Positions 40,626-50,529 of a DNA stretch of 64,000 nucleotides are shown here, piece after piece. The stretch is from positions 358,223 through 422,222 of the forward strand of contig CANQGQ010000001.1 of the NCBI GenBank assembly GCA_947623305.1, given 5' to 3'. This DNA comes from an uncultured Alistipes sp. GTDB taxonomy: Bacteria; Bacteroidota; Bacteroidia; Bacteroidales; Rikenellaceae. Every line of letters starts with the position of its first letter. The stretch's first letter is position 1. The translations under genes were made by a program, and so were the position numbers. The notes under the pieces were generated by a model, which saw nothing but the letters and a program-made list of their open reading frames with translations, was not told the origin of the DNA and made no database searches.

Positions 40626-42659
40626 ATGAAAAAACTGCTTATTCTTTCATCCGTTTTTTTGCTTATGGCAGCCGGACCGAACAATGCCTCGAAAGTTCCG
40701 GCCATCGACTTGGCGAATCTCGACCCGTCGGTAGCGCCGAACGCCGATTTCTACCAATATGCCACGGGTGGCTGGCAGCAGCGCAATCCGCTGAAACCCG
40801 AATTTTCGCGTTACGGGTCGTTCGACATCCTGCGCGAGAACAACGAAATCCGCATCAACGACCTTTTCGCCGCGATGACCGAGACGAAGGCCGAGACCGG
40901 CAGCGTCGAGCAGAAAATCTCCGACCTTTACAAAATGGGGCTCGATTCGGCCCGTCTCAACGCCGAAGGTGCCGCCCCCATCCGGCCGATGGTCGAGCGG
41001 ATTCTCGCCGTCGACGACCGTGCCGAACTGACGCCGTTGATTGCCGAATTCCACCGCACGGTGGCCAATCCGTTCTTCAGCATCGGGGTCGAAGCCGATC
41101 TGATGAACAGCGATAGGAATGCCCTCTATGCGTCGCAATCGGGCTTGATGATGGGCGACCGCGACTACTATCTCGATGAGGAGAACGCCCCGAAACGCGA
41201 GGCGTACAAGACCTATTTGGGTCGGATTTTCGCGCTCGCAGGCATTCCCGAAGCGGAAATCGAAGCGGCCGTAGCCAGCGTGTTGGAGATCGAGACCGCT
41301 CTGGCCGAGAAAAACTGGTCGAGCGTGCAGTTGCGCGACATCGCGGCCCAATACAATCCGATGAAGAAGGCCGATTTCGAAAAGAGCTACGATGCGATCG
41401 ACTGGGCGACCTACTACGAAACGCTGGGCATCGGCGATTTCGAGACGATCATCGTTACCACGCCGTCGGCACTGGCCAATGCCAACGAACTCATGAAAAA
41501 CACCCCGCTCGAAAAGGTTCGCTACTACCTTGCGGCAGAATACATCAATTCGGCGGCCTCCTATCTGAGCGACGCGTTCGGCGATGCCTCGTTCGAATTC
41601 TTCGGCCGCACGATGTCGGGCCGTCAGGAGCAGAAACCCCGCTGGAAACGCGCGATGGCCGTGCCTAACAGCGTGCTGTCCGAAGCCGTCGGCGAGATGT
41701 ACGTGGCCAAATATTTTCCCGAGAAGGACAAAGAGCGTATGCTCGGTATCGTAAAAAATCTGCAAACGGCGCTGTCGCAACACATCGCCGCCCTCGACTG
41801 GATGTCCGACGAGACCAAGGCCAAAGCCCAGGAAAAACTGGCGGCCTTCACGGTGAAAATCGGCTATCCGGACAAATGGAAGGACTACACGACGCTGACG
41901 GTCGACCCGCAGAAGAGCTATTGGGAAAATGTCGTTGCGGCCAATGTCTGGTACACGGCCGACAACATCGCCGAATTGGGCAAACCCGTCGATCGGGCGA
42001 AATGGCACATGCCGCCGCAGATGGTCAACGCTTACTACAATCCGACGACCAATGAGATTTGCTTCCCGGCCGCCATCCTGCAACCGCCGTTCTACAACCC
42101 CGATGCCGACGATGCCGTGAACTACGGAGCCATCGGTGTGGTGATCGGCCACGAGATGACCCACGGATTCGACGACCAGGGCCGCAACTTCGACAAGGAC
42201 GGCAACATGAACAATTGGTGGACGGAGGCCGACGCCGAATCTTTCAAAGCAAAAACCGCCATCTTAGTAAAACAATTCGATGCAATCGAGGTGCTGCCCG
42301 CACAGGGCGACCAACCGGCCATCCACGCCAACGGGTCGTTATCCTTGGGCGAGAACATCGCCGACCAGGGCGGTCTGCGCGTAGCCTACACGGCCATGAA
42401 GAACGCTCAAGCAGGCGTCGAGCCGAAGCCGATCGACAACTTTACGGCCGCACAACGATTCTATTTGGCCTATGCAACGCTGTGGGCGCAGAACATCCGC
42501 GACGAGGAGATCGCCCGACTGACCAAACAGGACGTCCACTCGTTGGGCAAATGGCGCGTCGACGCCACGGTGCGCAACCTGCAAACATTCTACGATGCGT
42601 TCGGCATCCAGGACGGCGCGATGTTCCTGCCGGAAGACGAGCGCGTCATCATCTGGTAA
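40626..42659 (+). CDS. M13 family zinc metallopeptidase (neprilysin-like)
   Basis: A 677-residue exported endopeptidase of the M13 family. An N-terminal signal (MKKLLILSSVFLLMAAGPNN) is followed by the M13 start FYQYATGGWQQRNPL. The zinc site VIGHEMTHGFDDQGR (HExxH at about 508-512) and the third-ligand motif LGENIADQGG (about 575-584) are intact. Length is normal. It likely degrades peptides in the periplasm. The start follows GTTAATAAAAAC by no gap, and an almost complete copy of the GTACCAG-TTAATAAAAA motif lies there. Confidence 0.94.
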   Translation: MKKLLILSSVFLLMAAGPNNASKVPAIDLANLDPSVAPNADFYQYATGGWQQRNPLKPEFSRYGSFDILRENNEIRINDLFAAMTETKAETGSVEQKISDLYKMGLDSARLNAEGAAPIRPMVERILAVDDRAELTPLIAEFHRTVANPFFSIGVEADLMNSDRNALYASQSGLMMGDRDYYLDEENAPKREAYKTYLGRIFALAGIPEAEIEAAVASVLEIETALAEKNWSSVQLRDIAAQYNPMKKADFEKSYDAIDWATYYETLGIGDFETIIVTTPSALANANELMKNTPLEKVRYYLAAEYINSAASYLSDAFGDASFEFFGRTMSGRQEQKPRWKRAMAVPNSVLSEAVGEMYVAKYFPEKDKERMLGIVKNLQTALSQHIAALDWMSDETKAKAQEKLAAFTVKIGYPDKWKDYTTLTVDPQKSYWENVVAANVWYTADNIAELGKPVDRAKWHMPPQMVNAYYNPTTNEICFPAAILQPPFYNPDADDAVNYGAIGVVIGHEMTHGFDDQGRNFDKDGNMNNWWTEADAESFKAKTAILVKQFDAIEVLPAQGDQPAIHANGSLSLGENIADQGGLRVAYTAMKNAQAGVEPKPIDNFTAAQRFYLAYATLWAQNIRDEEIARLTKQDVHSLGKWRVDATVRNLQTFYDAFGIQDGAMFLPEDERVIIW

Positions 42660-42684
42660 CCGCATTCGGAATCAATGCCGACTG

Positions 42685-42718
42685 AAAGGGGGCGTCCTGC
42701 ATGCAGGACGCCCCCTTT
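42685..42718 (+). terminator. Terminator at the convergent junction after the M13 gene
   Basis: A 16-bp perfect stem (42685-42700 with 42703-42718), flanked by AAA and TTT so it can act in both directions. Confidence 0.85.
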
Positions 42719-42744
42719 GTCTGCGAAATCGACGAACAGTCTTT

Positions 42745-44238
42745 TCAAGGCCGATCCGAAACTTCGATCGTCTGGATCGGACGATTATCGACCGCAACCG
42801 GCCGGTCGCCTTCCAACGCTTTCAACAACAACTCGTTGACCCGCACGCCATCGAGCACTCGGCCGTTGGCCCGATCGACCGCCGCATAATTCTTGAAGAT
42901 ATAATCGTTGAAGGCGATCCGGTAGGCCCGCCCCTCCTGCAACTGCGGGAACCGCACGTCGACGGCCCGATCCTCGGCATCGGTTACGATCGTATAAGGC
43001 GTCGTCGCAACCAGGTCGAGCCGATGCGCCTCCTTGAGATTGCACGAATCGTTGTACTTCGCCAGAATGATGCGGCGCAACTCCTCGGGCGTCATCCGCG
43101 ACACGACGACCTCCGTATCGAACGGCTCCAGCGCATAAATCTGCGCGCGGCTCACCTCGCCGGCCGGAATCGTATCCAGCCGGACGCCGCCGCGATGATA
43201 GATGCCCAGCTCCGAACGGGTCGCCGCCGCGATGCTGTGCGCCATCCAGCGGGCAATGCCCAGTTTGCCGGCTCCGTTCGCGAATCGGCCCGCCGGCCGG
43301 TTGAGTTCGGGATCGGCCTGATAGGCCACGACCTCGGCGGCATAGGGTTCCACCGCGTCATAGGTCGAAAGATCGACCAACCGGAACGAACAATCGACCA
43401 CCTTCCGCCCGCGCAGCCGGATGATCGTCGCGCCCACGTTGTTCAGATACTTGCCCGTCTGGGTCAGCAGCGTGCCACCGATCACCGAGTTGCGGACTTC
43501 GTGGGTGTGGCCGCCAATCACGACATCATAGGGACTGCCTGCATTTTTTTCTTTTTCCTTCCTGCCCTCGTTAGCATTATCCACCGAACTTAATAAATAT
43601 TCTTCGTCGCGGTCATCGCCCATGTGCGAAACGAGCACCAGGACATCGACCTGCGAGCGGAGTTCTTCGGCATATTTCGCCGCCATCGCCTGCGGATCGG
43701 GAAATTCCAGCCCCGCGAAACTCGACGCATGACCCGCCGGATGGCCGGGCCCCTCGTAGTTGGTTACCACGCCGACCAGGCCGATGCGGATACCATCCCG
43801 TTCGAGTATCACGTATGGCGGCAGTTGCGGGAACGTGCAGGTGTCGCTTTTGAGGTTGGCGCACACGACGGCGAACTCCATGCTGTCGATGAGCCTGCCC
43901 AAATGGGCCTGCCCGTGATCGAATTCGTGATTGCCAAGGGTCGCCGCATCGTAGCCCAAGCGGTTCATCAGCCGGATGATCGGCATCCCGGGGGTCGACG
44001 TGCGATCGACGTAGGGATTGCCCGTCCAGCGGTCGCCCGCATCGACGAGCACCACGTTGTCCGTCGTGTCGCGACAGGCCTTAACGGCGGCTGCGAGCTG
44101 CGGGAAGCGGTCGATTTGCGCATGGATGTCGTTGGTCGACAACAGCACGAGGGTTCGTTCGCGCGGTGAACAAGCCGCAACCGCGACGAGAACCGAAACG
44201 GCAACCGCAAACCGGAAAAATCGTCTCTTCATAAGCAT
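42745..44238 (-). CDS. 5'-nucleotidase/UshA-like metallophosphatase lipoprotein
   Basis: A 497-residue envelope phosphoesterase likely acting on nucleotides. Signal peptide with lipobox VAAC at about Cys23; the second Met (44232) is an equally good start. The metallophosphatase domain shows LLSTNDIHAQ, VDAGDRWTGNP, TLGNHEFDHG, VLVSHMGDD and GGHTHE. A 5'-nucleotidase C-terminal domain follows (about 300-480). Before GGHTHE there is a Lys/Glu/Asn-rich insert (LSSVDNANEGRKEKEKNAG) encoded by unusually A/T-rich DNA with a TTAATAAAT motif. It is divergent from the nucleoside kinase, and the two may share a nucleotide salvage role. Confidence 0.9.
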   Translation of the reverse strand: MLMKRRFFRFAVAVSVLVAVAACSPRERTLVLLSTNDIHAQIDRFPQLAAAVKACRDTTDNVVLVDAGDRWTGNPYVDRTSTPGMPIIRLMNRLGYDAATLGNHEFDHGQAHLGRLIDSMEFAVVCANLKSDTCTFPQLPPYVILERDGIRIGLVGVVTNYEGPGHPAGHASSFAGLEFPDPQAMAAKYAEELRSQVDVLVLVSHMGDDRDEEYLLSSVDNANEGRKEKEKNAGSPYDVVIGGHTHEVRNSVIGGTLLTQTGKYLNNVGATIIRLRGRKVVDCSFRLVDLSTYDAVEPYAAEVVAYQADPELNRPAGRFANGAGKLGIARWMAHSIAAATRSELGIYHRGGVRLDTIPAGEVSRAQIYALEPFDTEVVVSRMTPEELRRIILAKYNDSCNLKEAHRLDLVATTPYTIVTDAEDRAVDVRFPQLQEGRAYRIAFNDYIFKNYAAVDRANGRVLDGVRVNELLLKALEGDRPVAVDNRPIQTIEVSDRP

Positions 44239-44256
44239 CTGTTTATTCGATTAGCG

Positions 44257-44288
44257 TTTGTCAAAATTACAAATAATTCCTATCTTTA
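44257..44288 (+). promoter_or_regulatory. Promoter for the nucleoside kinase
   Basis: TTTG at 44257-44260, a 20-base spacer and TATCTTTA at 44281-44288: one mismatch from the consensus. Confidence 0.7.
44262..44269 (-). promoter_or_regulatory. -7 element for the metallophosphatase
   Basis: TAATTTTG on the minus strand lies inside the spacer of the opposing promoter, so the two divergent promoters overlap. Confidence 0.5.
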
Positions 44289-44316
44289 CCCATCTTTTCA
44301 TGCGAATCTTTCCGAT

Positions 44317-45987
44317 ATGACCGAACCCATTCAAGTCGTGTGCGAAAACCTCGGGCGAACGCTCGACGTGGCGATGGGCACCCCGTTGTCGGAACTTGCC
44401 CGGCGCATCGGAGCCGACGCGCCCCGCCCCTTTCTGGCTGCCTTGGTCGACAACCGCATCAAGGAGCTGAACTACCGCATCTACACGCCCGTTTCGGTGC
44501 GATTCATCGACATCACATCGTTCGAGGGCATCCGCGTCTACCAGCGCACCGCGTGGTTCCTGCTCCAGAAAGCGGTGCACGACCTCCATCCCGACTGCAA
44601 ACTGCATATCCGGCATTCGATGGGGCCGAGCGGCTTTTACTGCGAAGTGGAGGGCATCGCGGAGTTCGACCGCACGGAAGCCGACGCGCTTCGCAAGCGG
44701 ATGCGCGAACTCGTCGCGGCCGACCTGCCCATCGTGCGGCACAAACTGCTCACCTCGCAGGTGCGCGGAATCTACGCCGCCCAGCACGCCGAGGACAAAA
44801 TCGCCTTGTTGGATACCCGTCCGCGGTTGTACAGCTGTCTCTATACGCTCGACGACACGGCGGGCTATTTCTACGGATCGCTGGCCCCCTCGACGGGCTA
44901 TCTCGACCGGTTCGAAATCGAACCCTACTACAACGGATTCTACCTTTCGCTGCCCCGCCGCACGGCGCCCGAAACACTCGACACCGGCGTCGAACAGGAA
45001 AAGATGTTCGGTATCTTCCGCGAATATCAGTCGTGGGTCGAGTTGATGGGCGTTCCGACCGTCGGACGGCTCAACGCCGAGGTGCTGGCCGGCAATGCGG
45101 GCGGATTGATTTTGGTGGCCGAGGCCTTCCACGAACGGAAATTCGCCGAGGTCGCCGACCGCATCGAAGAGGCAAACCGTACGAACGGCACCCGCACGGT
45201 CTTGATTTCGGGCCCGTCGTCGAGCGGCAAGACCACTTCGGCGAAACGATTGGCCATCCAGTTGGGCGTGTTGGGGCTGCATCCGGTGCTGATTTCGTTG
45301 GACGACTACTTCGTCGACCGCGAAAAGACCCCGCGGGACGAAAACGGCGAATACGACTACGAAGCGCTCGAAGCCATCGACCTGCCGCTGTTCAACGATC
45401 ATCTGCAACGGCTGATGCGCGGCGAAAGCGTCGACATCCCGCGCTACGACTTCATCACGGGACGCCGCACGTGGCACAACGCCCCGCTGCAATTGGACGA
45501 ACGTTCGATTCTGATTATCGAAGGCATCCACGGTCTCAATCCGCGGCTGACGCCGGGCATTCCGGACGAGCAGAAGTTCAAGATTTACATTTCGTGTTTC
45601 ACGTCGGTGGCGATGGACAACCTGTCGCGCATCTCCACCACGGACAACCGGCTGCTGCGCCGGCTGACCCGCGACAACACGCAGCGCGGATCGGATGCAC
45701 TGAACACGCTGACGCGTTGGCCGTCGGTGCGCCGCGGCGAAGAACGGCACATCTTCCCCTATCAGGAGAATGCCGATGTGATGTTCAACTCGTCGCTGCC
45801 GTACGAGATCGCCGTACTGCGGCCCTATGCCGAAAAGCTGCTGCGCGAGGTGCCGAACACCGTACCGGAATACGACGAAGCGCGTCGGTTGCTGAAGTTC
45901 TTGGACAACTTCAGTCCGATCACGCCCGAAACCGTTCCGCCGACCTCGCTCCTGCGCGAGTTCATCGGTGGCAGCGCCTTTTATTGA
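44317..45987 (+). CDS. Nucleoside (uridine) kinase with N-terminal TGS-like domain
   Basis: A 556-residue two-part protein. The first 300 residues resemble the N-terminus and editing region of threonyl-tRNA synthetase: a TGS-like domain (about 1-65) then a domain with TDxxxxKRM-like REL and RHKLLT segments. The C-terminal 260 residues are a uridine-kinase-type P-loop enzyme with ISGPSSSGKTTSAKRLA (about 297-313), SLDDYFVDREKTPRDENGEY and a late SPITPETVPPTSLLREFIGG. This fusion is widespread in Bacteroidota and is annotated as nucleoside kinase. The substrate is inferred. The stop lies in a TTTTATTGA motif. Confidence 0.88.
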   Translation: MTEPIQVVCENLGRTLDVAMGTPLSELARRIGADAPRPFLAALVDNRIKELNYRIYTPVSVRFIDITSFEGIRVYQRTAWFLLQKAVHDLHPDCKLHIRHSMGPSGFYCEVEGIAEFDRTEADALRKRMRELVAADLPIVRHKLLTSQVRGIYAAQHAEDKIALLDTRPRLYSCLYTLDDTAGYFYGSLAPSTGYLDRFEIEPYYNGFYLSLPRRTAPETLDTGVEQEKMFGIFREYQSWVELMGVPTVGRLNAEVLAGNAGGLILVAEAFHERKFAEVADRIEEANRTNGTRTVLISGPSSSGKTTSAKRLAIQLGVLGLHPVLISLDDYFVDREKTPRDENGEYDYEALEAIDLPLFNDHLQRLMRGESVDIPRYDFITGRRTWHNAPLQLDERSILIIEGIHGLNPRLTPGIPDEQKFKIYISCFTSVAMDNLSRISTTDNRLLRRLTRDNTQRGSDALNTLTRWPSVRRGEERHIFPYQENADVMFNSSLPYEIAVLRPYAEKLLREVPNTVPEYDEARRLLKFLDNFSPITPETVPPTSLLREFIGGSAFY

Positions 45988-46039
45988 TATACGCCAACCT
46001 GCGGATGTCGCGCTCTTTGGGGGCGAGCTCGCCGCCAGA

Positions 46040-46100
46040 GCGATGTCATTCCGAACGTTAACAAGGAAACTCTCGCAACAGGAGGTAAGAGTTGCCCACG
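46040..46100. repeat. GTCATTCCGAA-type spacer repeat
   Basis: GATGTCATTCCGAACGTTAA with a following GGAAACTCTCG resembles the short GTCATTCCGAgCG...GGAATCTC repeat I know from other Bacteroidota spacers. One copy only is in this window. Confidence 0.45.
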
Positions 46101-46199
46101 CTGAATAAAAAACGGTCGGGGCGACCACGACCTTGAAGGGCCGGTCGGGAGGCAAGAAAGCGATGAAAAGAAAAATAACATACAAAGCCGTTAATAAAA

Positions 46200-49022
46200 A
46201 TGTTTGAGAAATTTGTTGAACGACACATCGGTGTCAGCCGCACCGGCGAGCTCAAAGAGATGCTCGACACCATCGGCGTCGGCTCGGTCGAGGAGTTGAT
46301 TTCACAGGTCATCCCGCACTCCATCCGTTTAAAGAAACCGCTCGCTTTGCCCGCCGAGGGGATGAGCGAATACGAGTTCGCCGCCCATATCCGCGCCTTG
46401 GCCGACAAGAACCGCACTCTGCGGTCGTTCATCGGCATGGGGTATTATCCGTGCGCCGTGCCCGCCGCCGTCTCGCGCAACGTCCTCGAAAATCCGGCGT
46501 GGTACACCTCCTACACGCCCTACCAGGCCGAAATTTCGCAGGGCCGGTTGGAGGCGTTGCTCAACTTCCAGACCGCCGTCATCTCGCTGACCGGCATGGA
46601 AATCGGCAACTGCTCGTTGTTGGACGAAGGTACGGCCGCTGCCGAGGCCATGTTGATGATGTTCAACAGCCGCTCGCGCGAGGCGGTCAAAGAGGGCCGC
46701 AACCAGCTTTTCGTCGACCGCAACCTCTTCCCGCAAACGCTCGACGTGCTGCTCACCCGCAGCGAGCCCTACGGCATCGAGCTCATCATCGACGAATACG
46801 ACGAATACGAATTTACGGGCAAGGAGTTCGGCGCCATCGTGCAGTATCCAGCCGCCGACGGAGCCGTGCGCAATTACGCCGGATTCGCGGAGGCCGCTCA
46901 CGCAAAAGGCGTTACGGTAACCGCCGTCGCCGACTTGTTGGCTCTGGCTTTGCTCAAAGCGCCGGGCGAATGGGGCGCCGACATCGCCGTGGGTTCCACC
47001 CAGCGGCTCGGCACCCCGATGGGATTCGGCGGCCCGAGCGCCGGCTACATGACCGCCCGCGAATCGTTCAAACGCAACCTCCCGGGCCGCATCATCGGCG
47101 TGTCGGTCGATCGACTGGGCAATCGCGCATTGCGCATGTCATTGCAGATGCGCGAGCAGCACATCAAACGCGAAAAAGCCACGTCGAACATCTGCACCGC
47201 ATCGGCGCTGATGGCCTCGATGGTAGGCTTCTACTGCGTCTACAACGGCCCCGAAGGATTATTAAGGGCCGCAAGCAATGCGCATGACGCTGCGTGCAAA
47301 GTCGCTGCGGCGCTCGAAGCGCTCGACTACAAGCTGACCGCGCCGGCATTCTTCGACACGCTCGAAGTGCAGGCCGAAGCCTCCGTCGTGCAGTCGCTGG
47401 CCCTCGAAGAGGGGATCAACTTCTTCTATCCGTCCGAGGAGCGGGTTCGGCTCTCGTTCGACGAGGTAACGACCCCCGCAGAAATCGAAACGGTCATCGG
47501 CATCTTCGCCGCCGCCAAGGGCCGCAAACCGAAAGCCGTCAAAAAGACGGTCGAAACGATTCCCGACGGACTGTTGCGCCGGTCGGCTTTCCTGACCGAA
47601 CCGATCTTCAACCGCTATCGTTCGGAAAGCGCCCTGATGCGTTACATCAAGAAACTCGAATTGCGCGACATTTCGTTGGCCAACTCGATGATTTCGCTCG
47701 GCTCGTGCACCATGAAACTCAACGCGGCCGTGTTGATGCAGCCGCTGTCGTTGGCCGGATTCCAGAACATGCACCCCTTCGCACCGGCCGACCAGGCCGC
47801 CGGCTATTCGGAACTGATCGCCGAACTGGAACACGACCTCGCCACGATCACCGGCATGGCCGGATGTTCGTTGCAACCCAATTCGGGCGCCGCGGGCGAA
47901 TACTCCGGTCTGATGGTCATCCGCGCCTATCACCAAAGCCGCGGACAGGGGTATCGCAACGTGGTGTTGATTCCGGCATCGGCCCACGGCACCAATCCGG
48001 CATCGGCCGCCATGGCGGGCATGAAGATCGTAACCGTCGCCTGCGATGAGCAGGGCAACATCGACGTCGCCGACCTCGAAGCGAAGGCGAAAGAGTACGC
48101 CTCGGAATTGTGCGGACTGATGGTTACCTATCCCTCGACGCACGGCGTGTTCGAGAGCCGCATCCGCGAGATCGTCGACATCGTGCACGACGCGGGCGGG
48201 CAGGTCTATATGGACGGTGCGAACATGAACGCCCAGGTCGGACTGACCAACCCGGGCTACATCGGCGCGGACATCTGCCACCTCAATCTGCACAAGACCT
48301 TCGCCATGCCGCACGGCGGCGGCGGCCCGGGCGTGGGCCCCATTTGTGCGGCCGAACATCTGCGGCGATTCCTGCCGTCGCATCCGCTGGCCTCGACGGG
48401 CGGCGAAGAGGGCATCACGGCGGTCGCCTCGGCTCCGTGGGGCTCGGCGATGCTGCTGCCCATCACCTACGGCTACATCAAGCTGCTGGGCGAAGAGGGG
48501 CTACGGCACGTAACCGAAATGGCGATCGTCAATGCCAACTACATGGCTTCGGCCCTGCGCAAGGAGTTCCGCACCTACTACACGGGCGAAACGGGCCGCG
48601 TGGCGCACGAAATGATCCTCGACCTGACCCATTTCAAGAAGGATTACGACATCGACTGCGGCGACATCGCCCATCGGTTGATGGATTACGGATTCCATGC
48701 CCCGACGCTCTCGTTCCCCGTGCACGAGACGTTGATGGTCGAGCCGACCGAATCGGAGCCGAAAGAGGAAATGGACCGGTTCATCGAGGCGTTGACCGCC
48801 ATCAAACGCGAATGCGAAGCGGCTGTCGGCCAGCCCGACAACCTCGTTGCCAACGCGCCGCACACGGCGCAGGAACTCTGCGGCAAGTGGACGCATCCCT
48901 ATACGCGCGAGCAGGCCGCTTTCCCGCTGGCTTGGATTCGCGAAGCGAAGGTGTTCCCCTACGTTGCGAAGATCGACAACGGCTACGGCGACCGCAACCT
49001 CTGTTGCAAAAACGAAGCATAG
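46200..49022 (+). CDS. gcvP: Glycine dehydrogenase (decarboxylating), P protein of the glycine cleavage system
   Basis: A 940-residue single-chain P protein, the PLP enzyme that decarboxylates glycine and passes the aminomethyl group to lipoylated H protein. The N-terminal half starts FVERHIGVS, and the second half has the PLP lysine in LNLHKTFAMPHGGGGPGVGP (about Lys698). GMGYYPCAVP and MTYP-type PST segments are present. Length matches fused P proteins. gcvT and gcvH are not in the window. The ATG is preceded with no gap by TTAATAAAA. murE follows after 6 bp, an odd pairing. Confidence 0.97.
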   Translation: MFEKFVERHIGVSRTGELKEMLDTIGVGSVEELISQVIPHSIRLKKPLALPAEGMSEYEFAAHIRALADKNRTLRSFIGMGYYPCAVPAAVSRNVLENPAWYTSYTPYQAEISQGRLEALLNFQTAVISLTGMEIGNCSLLDEGTAAAEAMLMMFNSRSREAVKEGRNQLFVDRNLFPQTLDVLLTRSEPYGIELIIDEYDEYEFTGKEFGAIVQYPAADGAVRNYAGFAEAAHAKGVTVTAVADLLALALLKAPGEWGADIAVGSTQRLGTPMGFGGPSAGYMTARESFKRNLPGRIIGVSVDRLGNRALRMSLQMREQHIKREKATSNICTASALMASMVGFYCVYNGPEGLLRAASNAHDAACKVAAALEALDYKLTAPAFFDTLEVQAEASVVQSLALEEGINFFYPSEERVRLSFDEVTTPAEIETVIGIFAAAKGRKPKAVKKTVETIPDGLLRRSAFLTEPIFNRYRSESALMRYIKKLELRDISLANSMISLGSCTMKLNAAVLMQPLSLAGFQNMHPFAPADQAAGYSELIAELEHDLATITGMAGCSLQPNSGAAGEYSGLMVIRAYHQSRGQGYRNVVLIPASAHGTNPASAAMAGMKIVTVACDEQGNIDVADLEAKAKEYASELCGLMVTYPSTHGVFESRIREIVDIVHDAGGQVYMDGANMNAQVGLTNPGYIGADICHLNLHKTFAMPHGGGGPGVGPICAAEHLRRFLPSHPLASTGGEEGITAVASAPWGSAMLLPITYGYIKLLGEEGLRHVTEMAIVNANYMASALRKEFRTYYTGETGRVAHEMILDLTHFKKDYDIDCGDIAHRLMDYGFHAPTLSFPVHETLMVEPTESEPKEEMDRFIEALTAIKRECEAAVGQPDNLVANAPHTAQELCGKWTHPYTREQAAFPLAWIREAKVFPYVAKIDNGYGDRNLCCKNEA

Positions 49023-49028
49023 AAGACC

Positions 49029-50492
49029 ATGACGCATACGCTTTTCGATTTGTTGCGCCGTGTCGACGGGGCGTCGTTGCACGGCGATGCCGCCACGGTC
49101 GTCAAGGGGTTGACCTATGATTCGCGCAACGTCCATGCGGGCGACTGTTTCTTCGCCGTGCGGGGCACCCAGTGCGACGGACACGCATTCATCCCCGCGG
49201 CGATTGCGTCGGGAGCCTCCGCCGTGGTCTGCGAAGCGCTGCCCGCAGAACCGGCCGACGGGGTCGCCTACGTCGTCGTGGCCGATACCCACGCGGCAAT
49301 GGCTGACATGGCGGCAGCTTTTTACGACGACCCGAGCCGCTCGCTGCGGTTGGTGGGCGTAACCGGCACCAACGGCAAGACGACTACCGCGACGCTGCTC
49401 TACGACTTGGTGCGGGCTGCAGGTCATAAAGCGGGGTTGATTTCGACCGTCGTCTACAAAATCGACGACCGCACGATCGAAGCGACCCACACGACGCCCG
49501 ACCCTATCCGGCTCAATGCGATGATGCGCGAGATGGTCGATGCGGGTTGCAAGTATTGCTTCATGGAGTGTTCGTCGCACGCCATCGTACAGCAACGCAC
49601 GCGCGGGCTCTATTTCGCCGGTGGCATCTTCACGAACATCACGCACGATCATTTGGACTATCATAAGACCTTTGCGGAGTACATTCGGGCCAAAAAACTC
49701 TTTTTCGACGACCTGCCGGCCGGAGCCTTCGCGCTCATCAACGACGACGACCGCAACGGTCGGGTCATGGTGCAGAACACGGCGGCGACGGTGAAAAGCT
49801 ATTCGCTGCGGACGATGGCCGACTATCGGTGCAAAATCATCGAGATGCACCTCGACGGCATGTCGCTGCGCATCGACGGCCGCGAGGTGTGGGTCGGACT
49901 GCTCGGACGGTTCAATGCCTACAACCTGCTGGCCGTATATGCCGCCGCTGTGGAGTTGGGCTTCGCTTCCGAGGAGGTGCTGCGTATTTTGAGTATGCTG
50001 CATCCGGTCGACGGACGGTTCGAGGTCGTGCGGGCCGACAACGGCACGACGGCCATCGTCGATTACGCCCATACGCCCGATGCGCTGGAGAACGTCCTCC
50101 GCACCATCGACGAAATCCGCACGCCTCAACAACAGTTATTGGTCGTCTGCGGCTGCGGCGGGAACCGCGACCGGACGAAGCGGCCCGAAATGGCGCAAAT
50201 AGCCGTGAGATATGCCGATACGGTGATTTTCACCTCGGACAATCCGCGGCACGAGCAGCCCGAAGCCATTTTGGACGATATGGTGGCAGGTGTTCCGGAG
50301 GGGGCGCGCTATCTACGCATCGCCGACCGGCGCGAAGCCATCCGCACGGCAGCGATGCTCGCCCGAGCCGGCGACTTGCTGTTGATTGCGGGCAAAGGAC
50401 ACGAAACCTATCAGATCATCGGCGATGAAAAACGGCACTTCGATGACCGTGAAGAGGTACGCGCAGCCTTCGAGCGATTGAAAAACCGGTAA
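49029..50492 (+). CDS. murE: UDP-N-acetylmuramoyl-tripeptide synthetase MurE (DAP-adding)
   Basis: A 487-residue cytoplasmic Mur ligase that adds meso-diaminopimelate to UDP-MurNAc-L-Ala-D-Glu. The ATP loop is GVTGTNGKTTTATLL (about 114-128). The DNPR motif (FTSDNPRHEQP) is the meso-DAP-specific signature, followed by IAGKGHETYQ. It belongs to the dcw cell-wall set, but here sits between gcvP (6 bp upstream) and, after a 264-bp repeat region, mraY. Confidence 0.97.
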   Translation: MTHTLFDLLRRVDGASLHGDAATVVKGLTYDSRNVHAGDCFFAVRGTQCDGHAFIPAAIASGASAVVCEALPAEPADGVAYVVVADTHAAMADMAAAFYDDPSRSLRLVGVTGTNGKTTTATLLYDLVRAAGHKAGLISTVVYKIDDRTIEATHTTPDPIRLNAMMREMVDAGCKYCFMECSSHAIVQQRTRGLYFAGGIFTNITHDHLDYHKTFAEYIRAKKLFFDDLPAGAFALINDDDRNGRVMVQNTAATVKSYSLRTMADYRCKIIEMHLDGMSLRIDGREVWVGLLGRFNAYNLLAVYAAAVELGFASEEVLRILSMLHPVDGRFEVVRADNGTTAIVDYAHTPDALENVLRTIDEIRTPQQQLLVVCGCGGNRDRTKRPEMAQIAVRYADTVIFTSDNPRHEQPEAILDDMVAGVPEGARYLRIADRREAIRTAAMLARAGDLLLIAGKGHETYQIIGDEKRHFDDREEVRAAFERLKNR

Positions 50493-50529
50493 GTAAGCAT
50501 GTGCGAGCGACGGAAACACGGATAAAAAT

